Shown here piece by piece: positions 8,760 to 18,240 of a DNA stretch of 37,641 nt. The position numbers were made by a program, and so were the translations under genes. Under the pieces are notes generated by a model that ran no database searches, was not told the DNA's origin, and saw only the letters and a program-made list of their open reading frames with translations. How positions within the stretch are numbered: the stretch's first letter is position 1; each line of letters opens with the position of its first letter. This stretch comes from Gallionellales bacterium RIFCSPLOWO2_02_FULL_57_47 (GTDB taxonomy: Bacteria; Pseudomonadota; Gammaproteobacteria; Burkholderiales; Gallionellaceae): contig MGWZ01000123.1 in assembly GCA_001801175.1 (NCBI GenBank), positions 1-37,641 on the forward strand, given 5' to 3'.

Positions 8760-10802
8760 ATGCGTTCACGCAACATATTATTGCTTTGCGCTATCGGGGC
8801 GATACTCACGGGCTGCGGTGCAGGCACGCCTGATGCACCGGCGAGTACCGTACCCAGTCTGGCTATCACTCTTACCAACGGCGGTGTGCCGGTAACCTCT
8901 ATCACCAGCGGCACTCCCGCGACAGTGAAGGCAACCCTTAAAGACGCATCCGGAGCTGCGGTTGCAGGCGCGGTCGTAACATTCAGCACTGATCAAGCTT
9001 TGGCGACAATCACACCGGCGGCGACCGCGCTGACCGATACCGCCGGTGTCGCTACCGTCACCTTGAGCCCCGCCACTGTGTCCGCAGCCGGTGCGACCGC
9101 CATCACCGCAACCAGCCAGGTTGGGACTACCGCGCTAACCGGGACAATAGGCTATTCGGTTGGAGGTGCGGTTGTCACCATCACCAACCCTGTCTTCGGG
9201 GTGAACCCACTCTCGGCGTTTGGCACCACCAGTGTTGCCGTTACCGTGAGCAGCGGTGGTATATCTGTGACAACACCGCAAACGGTTACATTTTCATCTC
9301 CCTGTGCCAGCAGTGGCAAAGCCGTGTTGAGCGCCAGTGTCGTTACCGTAAATGGTAATGCAACAGGTTCATACCGCGACAACGGTTGCGCAGGCACAGA
9401 CACAATCACTGCCTCGGTGAGCGGGATAGCATCTTCCTCGGCAACCTTGACCATTACCGCCCCCACAGCAGGTTCGATCCAGTATGTCACTTCTGCGCCG
9501 GCCAACATTTCCTTGAAAGGAACGGGCGGCATCGAAACCGCCCAAGTGACTTTCAAGGTACTGGATACCGGCGGCATTCCGCTTAGCGGCAAAACCGTCA
9601 GTTTCGGGCTGAGCACCACGGTGGGTGGGATAACGCTCACTCCCGGCGGCACCGCAACTTCCGATGCCAGCGGACTGGTCGTGACCAATGTCAACGCCGG
9701 CACAGTGAGCACGCCCGTGCGAGTAACCGCAAGCACCTGCACCACCCCCACCAGCCCCTGTACCGGCACCACACTGTCCACCCAGTCCAGCCAGTTAACC
9801 ATCACCACCGGCATCCCGGATCAATTCGGTTTCTCGCTGTCCGCGCCCACGTGGAATGTCGAAGGCTGGAATGTTGATGGAACGACTACTGTGCTGACCG
9901 CCCGCTTGGCAGACCATTTCAAGAACCCTGTTCCAGATAACACAGCGGTGGTTTTCACCGCGGAGGCTGGCTCAGTCGTCGGCACCTGCAGCACAGTTGA
10001 TAGCGCTTGCAGCGTTTCTTATACCAGCCAGGGAACACGCCCTTCCAATGGCAGGGTGTCCGTACTGGCGTATGCGGTGGGTGAGGAAACCTTTACCGAC
10101 CTGAATGGCTCCGGTTGGGCAGACTTGTCACCCAATGAGATGGTTGACCCCAACGGCAATCCAACCGATTTGCCGGAAGCTTTCGTTGATTACAACGAGG
10201 ACGGTGTATTCGACCCCACCCGCGAGACGTTTATAGATTTCAACGGTCTCAACGGTTACGATGCCGCAGACACTAAATTCAGTGGCGTATTGTGCGACGA
10301 CACTCCAGACTTAAGCAGAAGTTCCGCAGGCACATGCAGCCCAACTAAAACCGTCCATGTACGGCAATCCGGTGTGATCGTGGTTTCCAGTTCATCTGCA
10401 AACATCACTATCAACGGCGGTGCGGCTATCGCAATACCTCCATGCAACCTCATTAACGGAAATGTTCCTGCAACCTTCACGACAACAGTCGTTGATGTGA
10501 ACGGTAATGCCATGCCAGCGGGTACAACGGTCGACTTTACAACTTCCAATGGCACCATTACTTCTTCGGCCAGTTATATCGTGCCGAATAGTATTGGCTG
10601 CCGGACCGATTTTCCTGGCTGTCCGGCCTCTGCTGGCTCGGCTACATTCGGCGATATTCAAGTCACGATGCTGAGCGATGCTGCTTTTACAGTTGGCACT
10701 CCGAACACATGCACAAATTCAACTCCCAACGGGATTTTTACCGTGACTGTGACTGCACCTGGCGGAACGAAAACCTATGCCACTGCAACCGTTACCGATT
10801 AA
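8760..10802 (+). CDS. Ig-like, calcium-loop lipoprotein of the filament locus
   Basis: This 680-residue protein has a lipoprotein signal (lipobox LTGC, C19) and then a chain of Ser/Thr/Gly/Ala-rich beta-sandwich repeats. The first (about 45-135) has the Big_1/invasin pattern KDASGAAVAGAVVTFS...DTAGVATVTL; similar units lie near 140-235, 240-350 and 560-680. Residues 447-505 hold acidic loops DLNGSGWAD, DYNEDGVFD and DFNGLNGYD. The second fits the DxNxDGxxD calcium loop known from PilY1-type pilus proteins. Many cysteines (for example 410/417, 512/526, 614/621) suggest disulfides. Placed between mshM and mshL, it may be an adhesin, a secretin partner or cargo; its function is not known. Its opening MRSRN..L.. 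nearly matches that of MshL. Confidence 0.85.
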   Translation: MRSRNILLLCAIGAILTGCGAGTPDAPASTVPSLAITLTNGGVPVTSITSGTPATVKATLKDASGAAVAGAVVTFSTDQALATITPAATALTDTAGVATVTLSPATVSAAGATAITATSQVGTTALTGTIGYSVGGAVVTITNPVFGVNPLSAFGTTSVAVTVSSGGISVTTPQTVTFSSPCASSGKAVLSASVVTVNGNATGSYRDNGCAGTDTITASVSGIASSSATLTITAPTAGSIQYVTSAPANISLKGTGGIETAQVTFKVLDTGGIPLSGKTVSFGLSTTVGGITLTPGGTATSDASGLVVTNVNAGTVSTPVRVTASTCTTPTSPCTGTTLSTQSSQLTITTGIPDQFGFSLSAPTWNVEGWNVDGTTTVLTARLADHFKNPVPDNTAVVFTAEAGSVVGTCSTVDSACSVSYTSQGTRPSNGRVSVLAYAVGEETFTDLNGSGWADLSPNEMVDPNGNPTDLPEAFVDYNEDGVFDPTRETFIDFNGLNGYDAADTKFSGVLCDDTPDLSRSSAGTCSPTKTVHVRQSGVIVVSSSSANITINGGAAIAIPPCNLINGNVPATFTTTVVDVNGNAMPAGTTVDFTTSNGTITSSASYIVPNSIGCRTDFPGCPASAGSATFGDIQVTMLSDAAFTVGTPNTCTNSTPNGIFTVTVTAPGGTKTYATATVTD

Positions 10803-10833
10803 CCAGGATTGTTCATTACAGATCAAAGGCGTA

Positions 10834-10862
10834 TTGAGCAAAATCCGCAATACTGTTAGGCT
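10834..10862 (+). promoter_or_regulatory. Probable extended -10 promoter, copy 2 of a duplicated leader
   Basis: TTGAGC, a 17-base spacer and TAGGCT with TGT before it repeat the layout at 8699-8727. Conserved bases include GTATTGAGCAA, a central CCGCAA and TAGGCT. GAGGG (10876-10880) lies ten bases before the mshL ATG, as in copy 1. Confidence 0.6.
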
Positions 10863-10890
10863 ACAATTAAATAATGAGGGTTTAAGAGGC

Positions 10891-12660
10891 ATGCGTTCAC
10901 GCAATAAAGTTTTTCTCTGTACTTTCGGAGTCATGCTTGCAAGTTGCGGCACCAAGCCGATTCAGCCGTCGGCCCAGCATATCCAGCGCCCGGCAGCACA
11001 GTCCGCGACGGCGGACAGCATTCCGCAAACCATCAAAGGCAGCGTGGTGCTGCCACCGCCAAAACCGGCCGGCAAAGTTGCAACTTACAGCGTGATAGTC
11101 ACCAATGTCTCTGCGCAGGAAATATTGTTTGCGCTGGCGCGCGATGCAAAAATCAATCTGGACATACACCCCGGCATTGCAGGGACAGTAACGATAAACG
11201 CCATCGACCAGACCCTGCCGCAAATCCTGACGCGCATCGCCAGGCAGGTGGATATGCGCTACGAGCTTGACAACGGAACCCTGACCGTGATGCCGGATAC
11301 TCCCTACCTGCACAACTACAAGATCGATTATGTGAACATGACGCGCGACTCTGAAGGTGCGATTTCCGACTCGACACAGGTCGGCTCCGGTTCGTCCGGT
11401 GGGGGCGCATCCGGCGGCTCGGGCAATCACTCCTCGCTGGGCATCAAGAACACCTTCAGGAACCACTTCTGGGAAACCCTGATCCAGAACATCAAGGATA
11501 TTTTGCGCGAGACCGACAAGATCCTGCCCACCGGATCCAGCGAAACTATCGTGCAGCAAATCAATGCAGCCAGCAGCACCGGTACCGGCACGCAAACATC
11601 CGGCAAAAAATCGACTGCCAAAAGCGGTGTTGAGTACAGTCCCAATCCGGTCAGCGTGGAAGAAGAAGGCATGACCGTTACGCGGCGCAATAATTTCCGC
11701 GAGGCGGCTTCAGTCATCGCCAACCCGGAAAATGGCGTCATCACCGTGCGCGCCACCGGGAAACAGCATGAAAAAATCCAGGAGTTCATCGACCGGGTCA
11801 TGTCCAGCGCCCGGCGCCAGGTGTTGATCGAGGCAACCGTGGTGGAAGTGCGCCTGAACGACCAATATCAGCAGGGCATCAACTGGTCGCAATTGCGCCT
11901 TGGCAGCAAGGGTTTTCAGTTAAAGCAGGTGGGAACTCCGGGTTTGCAGGCTACCAATACCGGCAGTATGTTCATCCTGGATTATGCCAACCCGCTTTCC
12001 AAAATTGGTAACCTGGCTGCACAGGTTTCCCTGCTGGAATCGTTCGGCAACGTGAAAGTTTTGTCCAGCCCCAAGCTGAGCGTCATGAACAACCAGACCG
12101 CCATCCTTCGCGTGGTGGATAACCTGGTCTATTTCATCGTCAAGGCCGAAACCACAACCAACCAGACCAGCTCCGTCACCACCTATAGCACCACTGCCAA
12201 TACCGTGCCGATCGGTTTCACGATGAGCGTCACGCCGCAAATCAACGACAGCGATACAGTGCTGCTCAACATGCGCCCCTCGATTTCGCGCCTGCTCGGT
12301 TACGTCAACGACCCCAACCCGACGCTGGCTGCTGCCGGAGTAACCAGCCAAATCCCGCAAACCCAGACGCGCGAAATGGAATCGGTGCTGAAAATCGAAA
12401 ACAACCAGATCGCGGTGATGGGCGGCCTGATGCAGGACAGTGTGAACAATCTCACCGATGCCGTACCCTTCCTTTCAAAAATACCGTTGCTCGGCAACCT
12501 GTTCCAGTACCGCAACGATAAAACAGAAAAAACCGAACTGGTGATCTTCCTGCGTCCGATCGTCATCAAGAGCGCCAGTGTGGACGCGGATTACAGCAAA
12601 TTCCGCAGCAGCCTGCCGGGCCAGGACTTTTTCAAAGAGTCAGCCAGCGGCAAGCCTTAA
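10891..12660 (+). CDS. mshL: MshL-like secretin lipoprotein
   Basis: MshL forms the outer-membrane ring through which the filament or its cargo passes. The 589-residue protein has a lipobox LASC with C19, a secretin/TonB short N-terminal (STN) domain at about 67-135 (VTNVSAQEILFALARDAKINLDI) and a Gly/Ser-rich stretch at 160-185. The secretin core at about 305-560 includes RRQVLIEATVVEV, the gate region and the hallmark VPFLSKIPLLGNLF...KTELVIFLRPIVI. An open frame continues upstream to 10777 and overlaps the previous gene, but ATG 10891 gives a proper lipoprotein signal and matches the duplicated leader. It leads a probable run of nine further genes spaced by 14 bases or fewer. Confidence 0.95.
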   Translation: MRSRNKVFLCTFGVMLASCGTKPIQPSAQHIQRPAAQSATADSIPQTIKGSVVLPPPKPAGKVATYSVIVTNVSAQEILFALARDAKINLDIHPGIAGTVTINAIDQTLPQILTRIARQVDMRYELDNGTLTVMPDTPYLHNYKIDYVNMTRDSEGAISDSTQVGSGSSGGGASGGSGNHSSLGIKNTFRNHFWETLIQNIKDILRETDKILPTGSSETIVQQINAASSTGTGTQTSGKKSTAKSGVEYSPNPVSVEEEGMTVTRRNNFREAASVIANPENGVITVRATGKQHEKIQEFIDRVMSSARRQVLIEATVVEVRLNDQYQQGINWSQLRLGSKGFQLKQVGTPGLQATNTGSMFILDYANPLSKIGNLAAQVSLLESFGNVKVLSSPKLSVMNNQTAILRVVDNLVYFIVKAETTTNQTSSVTTYSTTANTVPIGFTMSVTPQINDSDTVLLNMRPSISRLLGYVNDPNPTLAAAGVTSQIPQTQTREMESVLKIENNQIAVMGGLMQDSVNNLTDAVPFLSKIPLLGNLFQYRNDKTEKTELVIFLRPIVIKSASVDADYSKFRSSLPGQDFFKESASGKP

Positions 12661-12671
12661 AGCCCCCGAAC

Positions 12672-13814
12672 ATGAGCCTGCTATTGGATGCACGAAAAAA
12701 AGCGCAGCAAGCGCTGGGCGGGGATGGCAACCATACCCGGGCTGAACTCAGCCTGGAAGGACATCCGAGCGCGAAAAACCCGCCCACGGTTGCCTCTCTG
12801 GCTGGCGCATCTCCCGATGACCCATCAATCAATGACATTGCGCGGGTTGCCGGGCAAAACCTGTTTAACGCAAAATCATCCGCTGCTACTCCAGCAATTG
12901 GAGGCATCAATCGCAATTTGCTGCTTGCCCTGGCCGGCACGGTTTTATTGCTCACAGCAGGTGCAGGCTATGTGTGGTACATAAGTTCTCCCAGCGACAC
13001 TCCGTATCCCGTTGTCCGCACACCCGCAGCAATACCGCTTGCACAACAACCTCCAGCCCTGACCGAAGCGCCGGTCGCACAACAGGCTCCTGCCATCGCC
13101 GCAACGCCTCCGCAAAACATTCCGGTTCCTGGGGTTGTTTCCGCAAAGCACGCCGGCGCCAAAACGCCTCGGCGTACTGCACGGTCGGCAGCCAGGATGC
13201 CATCGCAACAGGCACGCAGCAACACGCCGCTGCATATCGAGCAGCATCAGGCCGAATCGATTGATCCGTTGCTCAACAACGCCTATCTTTCCTATCGCGA
13301 GGGAAAATTTGAACAGGCGCAGCAATCGTACCGGGAGGCTCTCAAGCTGGATGAACGCAATACTGACGCACTGCTCGGGCTGGCCGTCATCGCGCAACGG
13401 CGGGGCGCGGATAACGTGGCGGCACACTATTACGCACAAGTATTGGAGCTTGATCCGCGTGACGCAGTGGCCAATGCCGGAATGTCTGCACTAACCACCG
13501 ATGAAAACCGCGAGAGCCGTTTAAAAATACTGCTCAATGAGCAGCAGGATTCATCGTCGCTGAATTTTGCGCTGGGCAACCACTACGCCGAGCAGGAACG
13601 CTGGGGGGAAGCGCAACTGGCCTATTTTAACGCCTACAAACTGGAACCCAGGAATGCCGGATTGGCATTTAATCTGGCTGTCAGCCTGGAGCGTCTCGGG
13701 CAAAAAAAACTGGCTGCACAGTTTTACCAAAGCGCCCTGCAACTTGATCCATCGCACAGCGAGGGCTTTGATCACGCTCAAATTTCACAACGCATTGAAG
13801 AACTGATTCGCTAG
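12672..13814 (+). CDS. mshN: MshN-like TPR protein
   Basis: The 380-residue protein has a short cytoplasmic start (MSLLLDARKKAQQAL), a membrane helix at about 82-104 and a Pro/Ala/Gln-rich linker. TPR units run from about 208 to the end (NAYLSYREGKFEQAQQSYREALKLD and following). This single-pass layout with periplasmic TPRs matches MshN, an accessory protein of MSHA pilus assembly that probably interacts with the secretin or the MshI/J/K alignment proteins. It starts 11 bases after mshL and ends nine bases before mshE. The sequence is weakly conserved in the family, so position supports the name. Confidence 0.85.
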   Translation: MSLLLDARKKAQQALGGDGNHTRAELSLEGHPSAKNPPTVASLAGASPDDPSINDIARVAGQNLFNAKSSAATPAIGGINRNLLLALAGTVLLLTAGAGYVWYISSPSDTPYPVVRTPAAIPLAQQPPALTEAPVAQQAPAIAATPPQNIPVPGVVSAKHAGAKTPRRTARSAARMPSQQARSNTPLHIEQHQAESIDPLLNNAYLSYREGKFEQAQQSYREALKLDERNTDALLGLAVIAQRRGADNVAAHYYAQVLELDPRDAVANAGMSALTTDENRESRLKILLNEQQDSSSLNFALGNHYAEQERWGEAQLAYFNAYKLEPRNAGLAFNLAVSLERLGQKKLAAQFYQSALQLDPSHSEGFDHAQISQRIEELIR

Positions 13815-13823
13815 CACCACAAA

Positions 13824-15530
13824 ATGGCAAACAACCCACCAATCCAACAACCGCTGGGACGGATACTGGTCGGCAAAGGCGTGATCAGCGACGACCAGCT
13901 GCGCATCGCCCTGCAAGAACAGAGCAAGACGCACCAGCCGCTGGGGCGATTACTGGTTCGACTTGGCTTTCTCTCGGAAGCCACTATCCGCGATGTTCTG
14001 TCGGAAAACCTCGGCCAGGAAAGCACGGATCTCACCAATGTCATCGTAGACTCGGCTTCACTTAGCCTGATCCCGAAAGATGTTGCGCGCCGCTATCAAT
14101 TGCTGCCGTTGTCAGTGGATCAAGTCGGCCGCGTGCTGACACTGGCGGTTGCCGATCCTGACAATATCATCGCACTGGATCAGGTGCGTGCCCTGCTCAA
14201 GGATGAGTATCGCCTGGTCACCCAACTCGCCAGCGAATCCGACATCCTGCGCGCGATAGACCAGTACTACGGGTTCGAGCTTTCCATCGATGGCATCCTG
14301 CATGAAATCGAGCCGGGCGAAATGGAATACCAGGCGCTGCAATCCGGCGTAAGCGAATTCAGCCAGCCGGTGGTGCGCCTGATCGATGCGCTGCTCACCG
14401 AGGCGGTGCAACTCGGCGCTTCTGACATTCACTTTGAACCGGAAAACAGCTTTTTGCGCATTCGCTATCGCATTGACGGCGTGCTGCGCCAGATGCGCAG
14501 TCTGCACAAGAGCTTCTGGCCGGCGATGGTGGTGCGCCTGAAGGTGATGAGCAACATGAACATCGCCGAAACACGGGCGCCACAGGATGGCAGGATTTCA
14601 CTGCGCCTGTCCGGACGCTCGATCGATTTCCGGGTGGCGTCACATCCCACCACGCACGGCGAAAACCTGGTACTGCGTATTCTGGACCGGCAAAAAGGCA
14701 TCGTGCCGCTGGACCAGCTTGGCCTGGATGATACCGCGCTCAACATGCTCAAGATGATCATCGCCAAACCGGAAGGCATCGTGCTGGTGACCGGCCCCAC
14801 CGGCAGCGGCAAGACCACCACGCTGTATTCGGTGCTGAATCACGTCAATACCGAATCGGTCAACATCATGACCCTGGAGGATCCGGTCGAATATCCGCTT
14901 ACGATGATTCGCCAGACTTCGGTGAACGAATCTGCCAAGATGGATTTCGCCAACGGCATCCGCTCCATGATGCGCCAGGATCCGGACATCATTCTGGTCG
15001 GCGAAATCCGCGACCATCCCACCGCCGAAATGGCGTTCCGCGCGGCGATGACAGGCCACCAGGTATATTCGACACTGCACACCAACTCGGCCATCGGCGC
15101 GGTCCCCCGCTTGCTCGATATCGGCATCCTGCCGGACATCATGGCCGGCAATATCATCGGCATCGTGGCACAACGTCTGGTGCGCATACTCTGCAATGAA
15201 TGCAAATATCCATACCAGCCTGACGCGCTGGAACGCAAGATGCTCGGCTTCGCCTCCCATCAGGACACCACGCTGTATCGCGCCGCCGGTTGCGATGCCT
15301 GCAACCATCAGGGTTACAAGGGACGAATGGCGATCATAGAAATACTCAAGATGGATTACGAACTGGATGATTTGATTTCGCAGCGCGCCAGCACCCGGCA
15401 AATTCGCGAAACAGCGCTTGCCAAGGGATTCCGCCCGCTGGCGGTGGACGGTATCCGGCGCATCCTGCAAGGTATCACTTCTCTGGCAGAGGTCAGCCGC
15501 GTGGTGGATTTATCCGACAGGATCAACTGA
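13824..15530 (+). CDS. mshE: MshE-like extension ATPase (GspE/PilB family)
   Basis: MshE is the hexameric cytoplasmic motor that drives filament assembly. In the 568 residues an N-terminal MshEN-type module shows two 24-residue motifs (10-33 and 39-62) separated by five residues, the spacing known for cyclic-di-GMP-binding MshEN domains. Both begin PLG rather than the usual RLG. The GspE core has Walker A GPTGSGKT (324-331), the Asp box MTLEDPVEYP, Walker B DIILVGEIRD and a four-cysteine zinc site (CNEC near 457-460, CDAC near 491-494). It ends one base before mshG. The zinc site and MshEN module argue against a retraction ATPase. Confidence 0.96.
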   Translation: MANNPPIQQPLGRILVGKGVISDDQLRIALQEQSKTHQPLGRLLVRLGFLSEATIRDVLSENLGQESTDLTNVIVDSASLSLIPKDVARRYQLLPLSVDQVGRVLTLAVADPDNIIALDQVRALLKDEYRLVTQLASESDILRAIDQYYGFELSIDGILHEIEPGEMEYQALQSGVSEFSQPVVRLIDALLTEAVQLGASDIHFEPENSFLRIRYRIDGVLRQMRSLHKSFWPAMVVRLKVMSNMNIAETRAPQDGRISLRLSGRSIDFRVASHPTTHGENLVLRILDRQKGIVPLDQLGLDDTALNMLKMIIAKPEGIVLVTGPTGSGKTTTLYSVLNHVNTESVNIMTLEDPVEYPLTMIRQTSVNESAKMDFANGIRSMMRQDPDIILVGEIRDHPTAEMAFRAAMTGHQVYSTLHTNSAIGAVPRLLDIGILPDIMAGNIIGIVAQRLVRILCNECKYPYQPDALERKMLGFASHQDTTLYRAAGCDACNHQGYKGRMAIIEILKMDYELDDLISQRASTRQIRETALAKGFRPLAVDGIRRILQGITSLAEVSRVVDLSDRIN

Positions 15531-15531
15531 T

Positions 15532-16734
15532 ATGGCCCTGTATACCTACCGCGCCATTAATAGCCTGGGCAAGCCCAGCAAAGGCATGCAGGATGCCGCC
15601 AATGTGATCGATCTGGAGTTGCGCCTGAAGCGCAGCGGACTGGATTTGATCGATGCCAAAGTGGACGAGGGTAAAGCCGGCTTGAAACGCGGCAAAATCA
15701 AGCGCCCCGACTTGATCACTTTTTTCTTCAACCTCGAACAACTCACCCGCGCCGGCGTGCCCTTGCTGGAAAGTCTCGCCGATTTGCGCGACACCATGAA
15801 CGACCATCGTTTCCGCGAAATCATCGCCAATCTGGTCGAGTCCATCGAAGGGGGAAAAAAACTTTCCATGGCCATGGCGCAGCACCCTGAAGCGTTCGAT
15901 AAGATTTTTGTCAGCCTCGTTCATGCCGGCGAGGAGAGCGGACGCCTGACGGACATCTTCCTGCACATTACCGAATCGCTGAAGTGGCAGGATGAAATGG
16001 CTTCGAATACCAAAACCATCATGATCTATCCTGCCTTCGTCGGAACTATCGTCGTGGCGATTACCTTCTTCCTGATGATTTACCTGGTGCCGCAACTGGT
16101 CGGCTTCATCAAGAGCATGGGCCAGGAAATTCCCATCCAGACGCGCATATTGCTTGCCACCTCATCTTTTTTTGTGGATTACTGGTATGTGCTCCTTGCC
16201 TTGCCGGTTGTTTTGCCGATTGCCGCCAAGCTGATTATCACTTCCAGCCCGGAGATGCGTTTGAAATTCGACCAGCTCAAGCTTGACATGTGGGTGACCG
16301 GCCCGATCCTGCGCAAGATCATCCTGGCGCGATTCGCCAACACCTTCGCCATCATGTACGGCTCCGGCATCACCATCCTCGCCTGCATCGCCAATTCGCG
16401 CGACGTGGTCAACAACCTTGCTGTCGCCAGGAGCCTGGAGGACGTCACACACGAAATCGAGTCCGGCAAAAACCTCACGCAAAGCTTCCAGCAGACCGGG
16501 ATGTTCCCGCCATTGGTGATACGCATGCTCAGGGTGGGCGAAGCTACCGGTTCGCTGGACAAGGCGCTGCTCAATGTCAGCTATTTTTACGACCGTGACG
16601 TGAAAGACTCCATCAAAAAAGTGCAAGTCCTGATCGAGCCGACCATGACCCTCATTCTCGGCGCCCTGCTCGGCTGGGTGATGCTGTCGGTGCTGACACC
16701 CATTTACGACATCATCGGCAAGGTGCAGTTCTGA
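15532..16734 (+). CDS. mshG: MshG-like inner-membrane platform protein (GspF/PilC family)
   Basis: This is the polytopic platform that couples the MshE motor to pilin insertion. The 400-residue protein has two T2SSF domains. The first is around 70-190 (FFFNLEQLTRAGVPLLESLADLRDT and SLVHAGEESGRL); the second is around 270-395 (ILARFANTFAIMYGSGITILACI and MLRVGEATGSLD), with membrane helices after each. The frame opens earlier at 15418 inside mshE, but MALYTYRAINSLGK at 15532 matches the family start. It shares one base with the next gene. Confidence 0.96.
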   Translation: MALYTYRAINSLGKPSKGMQDAANVIDLELRLKRSGLDLIDAKVDEGKAGLKRGKIKRPDLITFFFNLEQLTRAGVPLLESLADLRDTMNDHRFREIIANLVESIEGGKKLSMAMAQHPEAFDKIFVSLVHAGEESGRLTDIFLHITESLKWQDEMASNTKTIMIYPAFVGTIVVAITFFLMIYLVPQLVGFIKSMGQEIPIQTRILLATSSFFVDYWYVLLALPVVLPIAAKLIITSSPEMRLKFDQLKLDMWVTGPILRKIILARFANTFAIMYGSGITILACIANSRDVVNNLAVARSLEDVTHEIESGKNLTQSFQQTGMFPPLVIRMLRVGEATGSLDKALLNVSYFYDRDVKDSIKKVQVLIEPTMTLILGALLGWVMLSVLTPIYDIIGKVQF

Positions 16735-18227
16735 TGAAAAACACTTTGCTGCTATTCCTGAGCGCCGGCCAACTCCATGCTCAATTCATGGCAAACGGCA
16801 AGATCGCCACACAACGCGATTTCCCCAACTCACCAGGCGGGCATGAAGAATTCACCGGCTTCCTGAAGGCGGTGACTTGTCCGGCATACCTGCTGGTTGA
16901 TTTGATCGAAGAAGATTTTCGCCAGGAAACCGTTCCACACCTGATCGGAAGGAGCCGCACCGCGCTATTGCAGCGCAAGCTCGAACAGTTTTATCGCGGC
17001 AGCCCGTTCCATCAAACCACTCTGCTGCAGCGGCAGAAATCAGGAAGGCGCGATGATGACATGTTGTTCTCGGCGCTGACCAACCCAGCGCTTATCACCC
17101 CCTGGGTGAACATCATGCTGGCGGAACAAATCCGCCTCGCGGGGATTTATTCGGTGCCGCAGATCAGCGCGCCGCTGGTCAAGAATCACCCCTCTGACTA
17201 TCTGCTGCTGATTTCCTGGGAAAAATTTTCCGGGCTGCGCCAAACCTATTTCAGCAAGCACCGCCTGCAAATTTCCCGGCTGACCCCCGTTTACACCGAA
17301 GTGTCATTCAAGGATGCGGTAGTAAAGGAACTTACCCGCACTTTCCAATACCTGAAAAGCCTGAGCCTGCTTCCATCCGGGCAAACACTCGATGTGCGTA
17401 TCCTGTGCCACCGCGACGACCTGAATCTGCTGCAAGCAGAATTACCCAACAGCCCGGACATGCGCTACGACTTCGTGGATATCGGTGAAATCGGCAAGCA
17501 GCTCAGCATTGACCACCAGTTCACCGACTCGGATGCCAGCCAGATATTTTTGCAACATCTCGCGGCACGCCCGCCAAAAAGCCATTATGCGAACGCCAGC
17601 CATACGCATTACCATGCATTGTGGCAGTTAAAACACGCCATTAATCTGACCAGCGGCGCACTGTTGGCCGGAGCGCTGATGTGGGGCGCGATTAACTTCT
17701 GGCAGAGCAGCGGCGATGCCACTGAAGCCGAAGCGCTCAAAACCCAGGCGCAGCAGACCCAGAGCGAAGCGCAAAAAATCATACTCACCTTTCCGAGCAC
17801 CTACGCTCCAGCAGTGGACATGAAGAGCGCCGTAACCGTCATGCGCAAGCTGGATCAATATGCGCCCGCCCCGCTGGACGTCCTGAAGCCCGTCAGTGCG
17901 GCGCTTGACCGCTTCCCGCGAATCGAACTTGACGACCTCGCCTGGCAGATGAATGCAACCGAGCCGGTCATTCCCGGCACGCTTGCCGATGTCCCGGCGC
18001 AGGTCATCACCTTCAAGGGACACCTGACTGATTTTGCAAACGACTATCGCGCCATGCTGAATTACCTGGAACGCTTTCAAGGCGACTTGACTGCCCAGGG
18101 ATTCCAGGTGACCACATTGGCAAAACCGCTGGATGTCAGCCCGAGCGGCAACATTTCCGACAATCGCGAAACAAGCGGACACGCGCTTGATTTTTCCCTG
18201 AAAATTTCCCGGAGACCGCCAGCATGA
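16734..18227 (+). CDS. MshI-like assembly protein (PilM/PilN-type layout)
   Basis: The 497-residue protein has a cytoplasmic part of about 300 residues, one membrane helix at about 303-323 (INLTSGALLAGALMWGAINFW), a short coiled-coil stretch (330-350) and a periplasmic domain. This is the layout of MshI or GspL, in which a PilM-like actin-fold half is joined to a PilN-like half. The actin-fold motifs are not obvious, so the N-terminal fold is inferred from place and topology. It would anchor the motor and platform to the periplasmic MshJ/K proteins. Its ATG overlaps the mshG stop by one base, so translation is probably coupled. Confidence 0.75.
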   Translation: MKNTLLLFLSAGQLHAQFMANGKIATQRDFPNSPGGHEEFTGFLKAVTCPAYLLVDLIEEDFRQETVPHLIGRSRTALLQRKLEQFYRGSPFHQTTLLQRQKSGRRDDDMLFSALTNPALITPWVNIMLAEQIRLAGIYSVPQISAPLVKNHPSDYLLLISWEKFSGLRQTYFSKHRLQISRLTPVYTEVSFKDAVVKELTRTFQYLKSLSLLPSGQTLDVRILCHRDDLNLLQAELPNSPDMRYDFVDIGEIGKQLSIDHQFTDSDASQIFLQHLAARPPKSHYANASHTHYHALWQLKHAINLTSGALLAGALMWGAINFWQSSGDATEAEALKTQAQQTQSEAQKIILTFPSTYAPAVDMKSAVTVMRKLDQYAPAPLDVLKPVSAALDRFPRIELDDLAWQMNATEPVIPGTLADVPAQVITFKGHLTDFANDYRAMLNYLERFQGDLTAQGFQVTTLAKPLDVSPSGNISDNRETSGHALDFSLKISRRPPA

Positions 18228-18240
18228 AGAGGAAGTTGGC

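Noticed and set aside
9218-9240. Possible sigma-54 site TGGCAC...TTGCC
   Set aside because: The spacing between the two blocks is eight bases rather than five, and it lies inside the Ig-like gene.
10777-10890. N-terminal extension of MshL
   Set aside because: It overlaps the end of the previous gene, covers the promoter and leader, and would hide the lipoprotein signal that begins at 10891.
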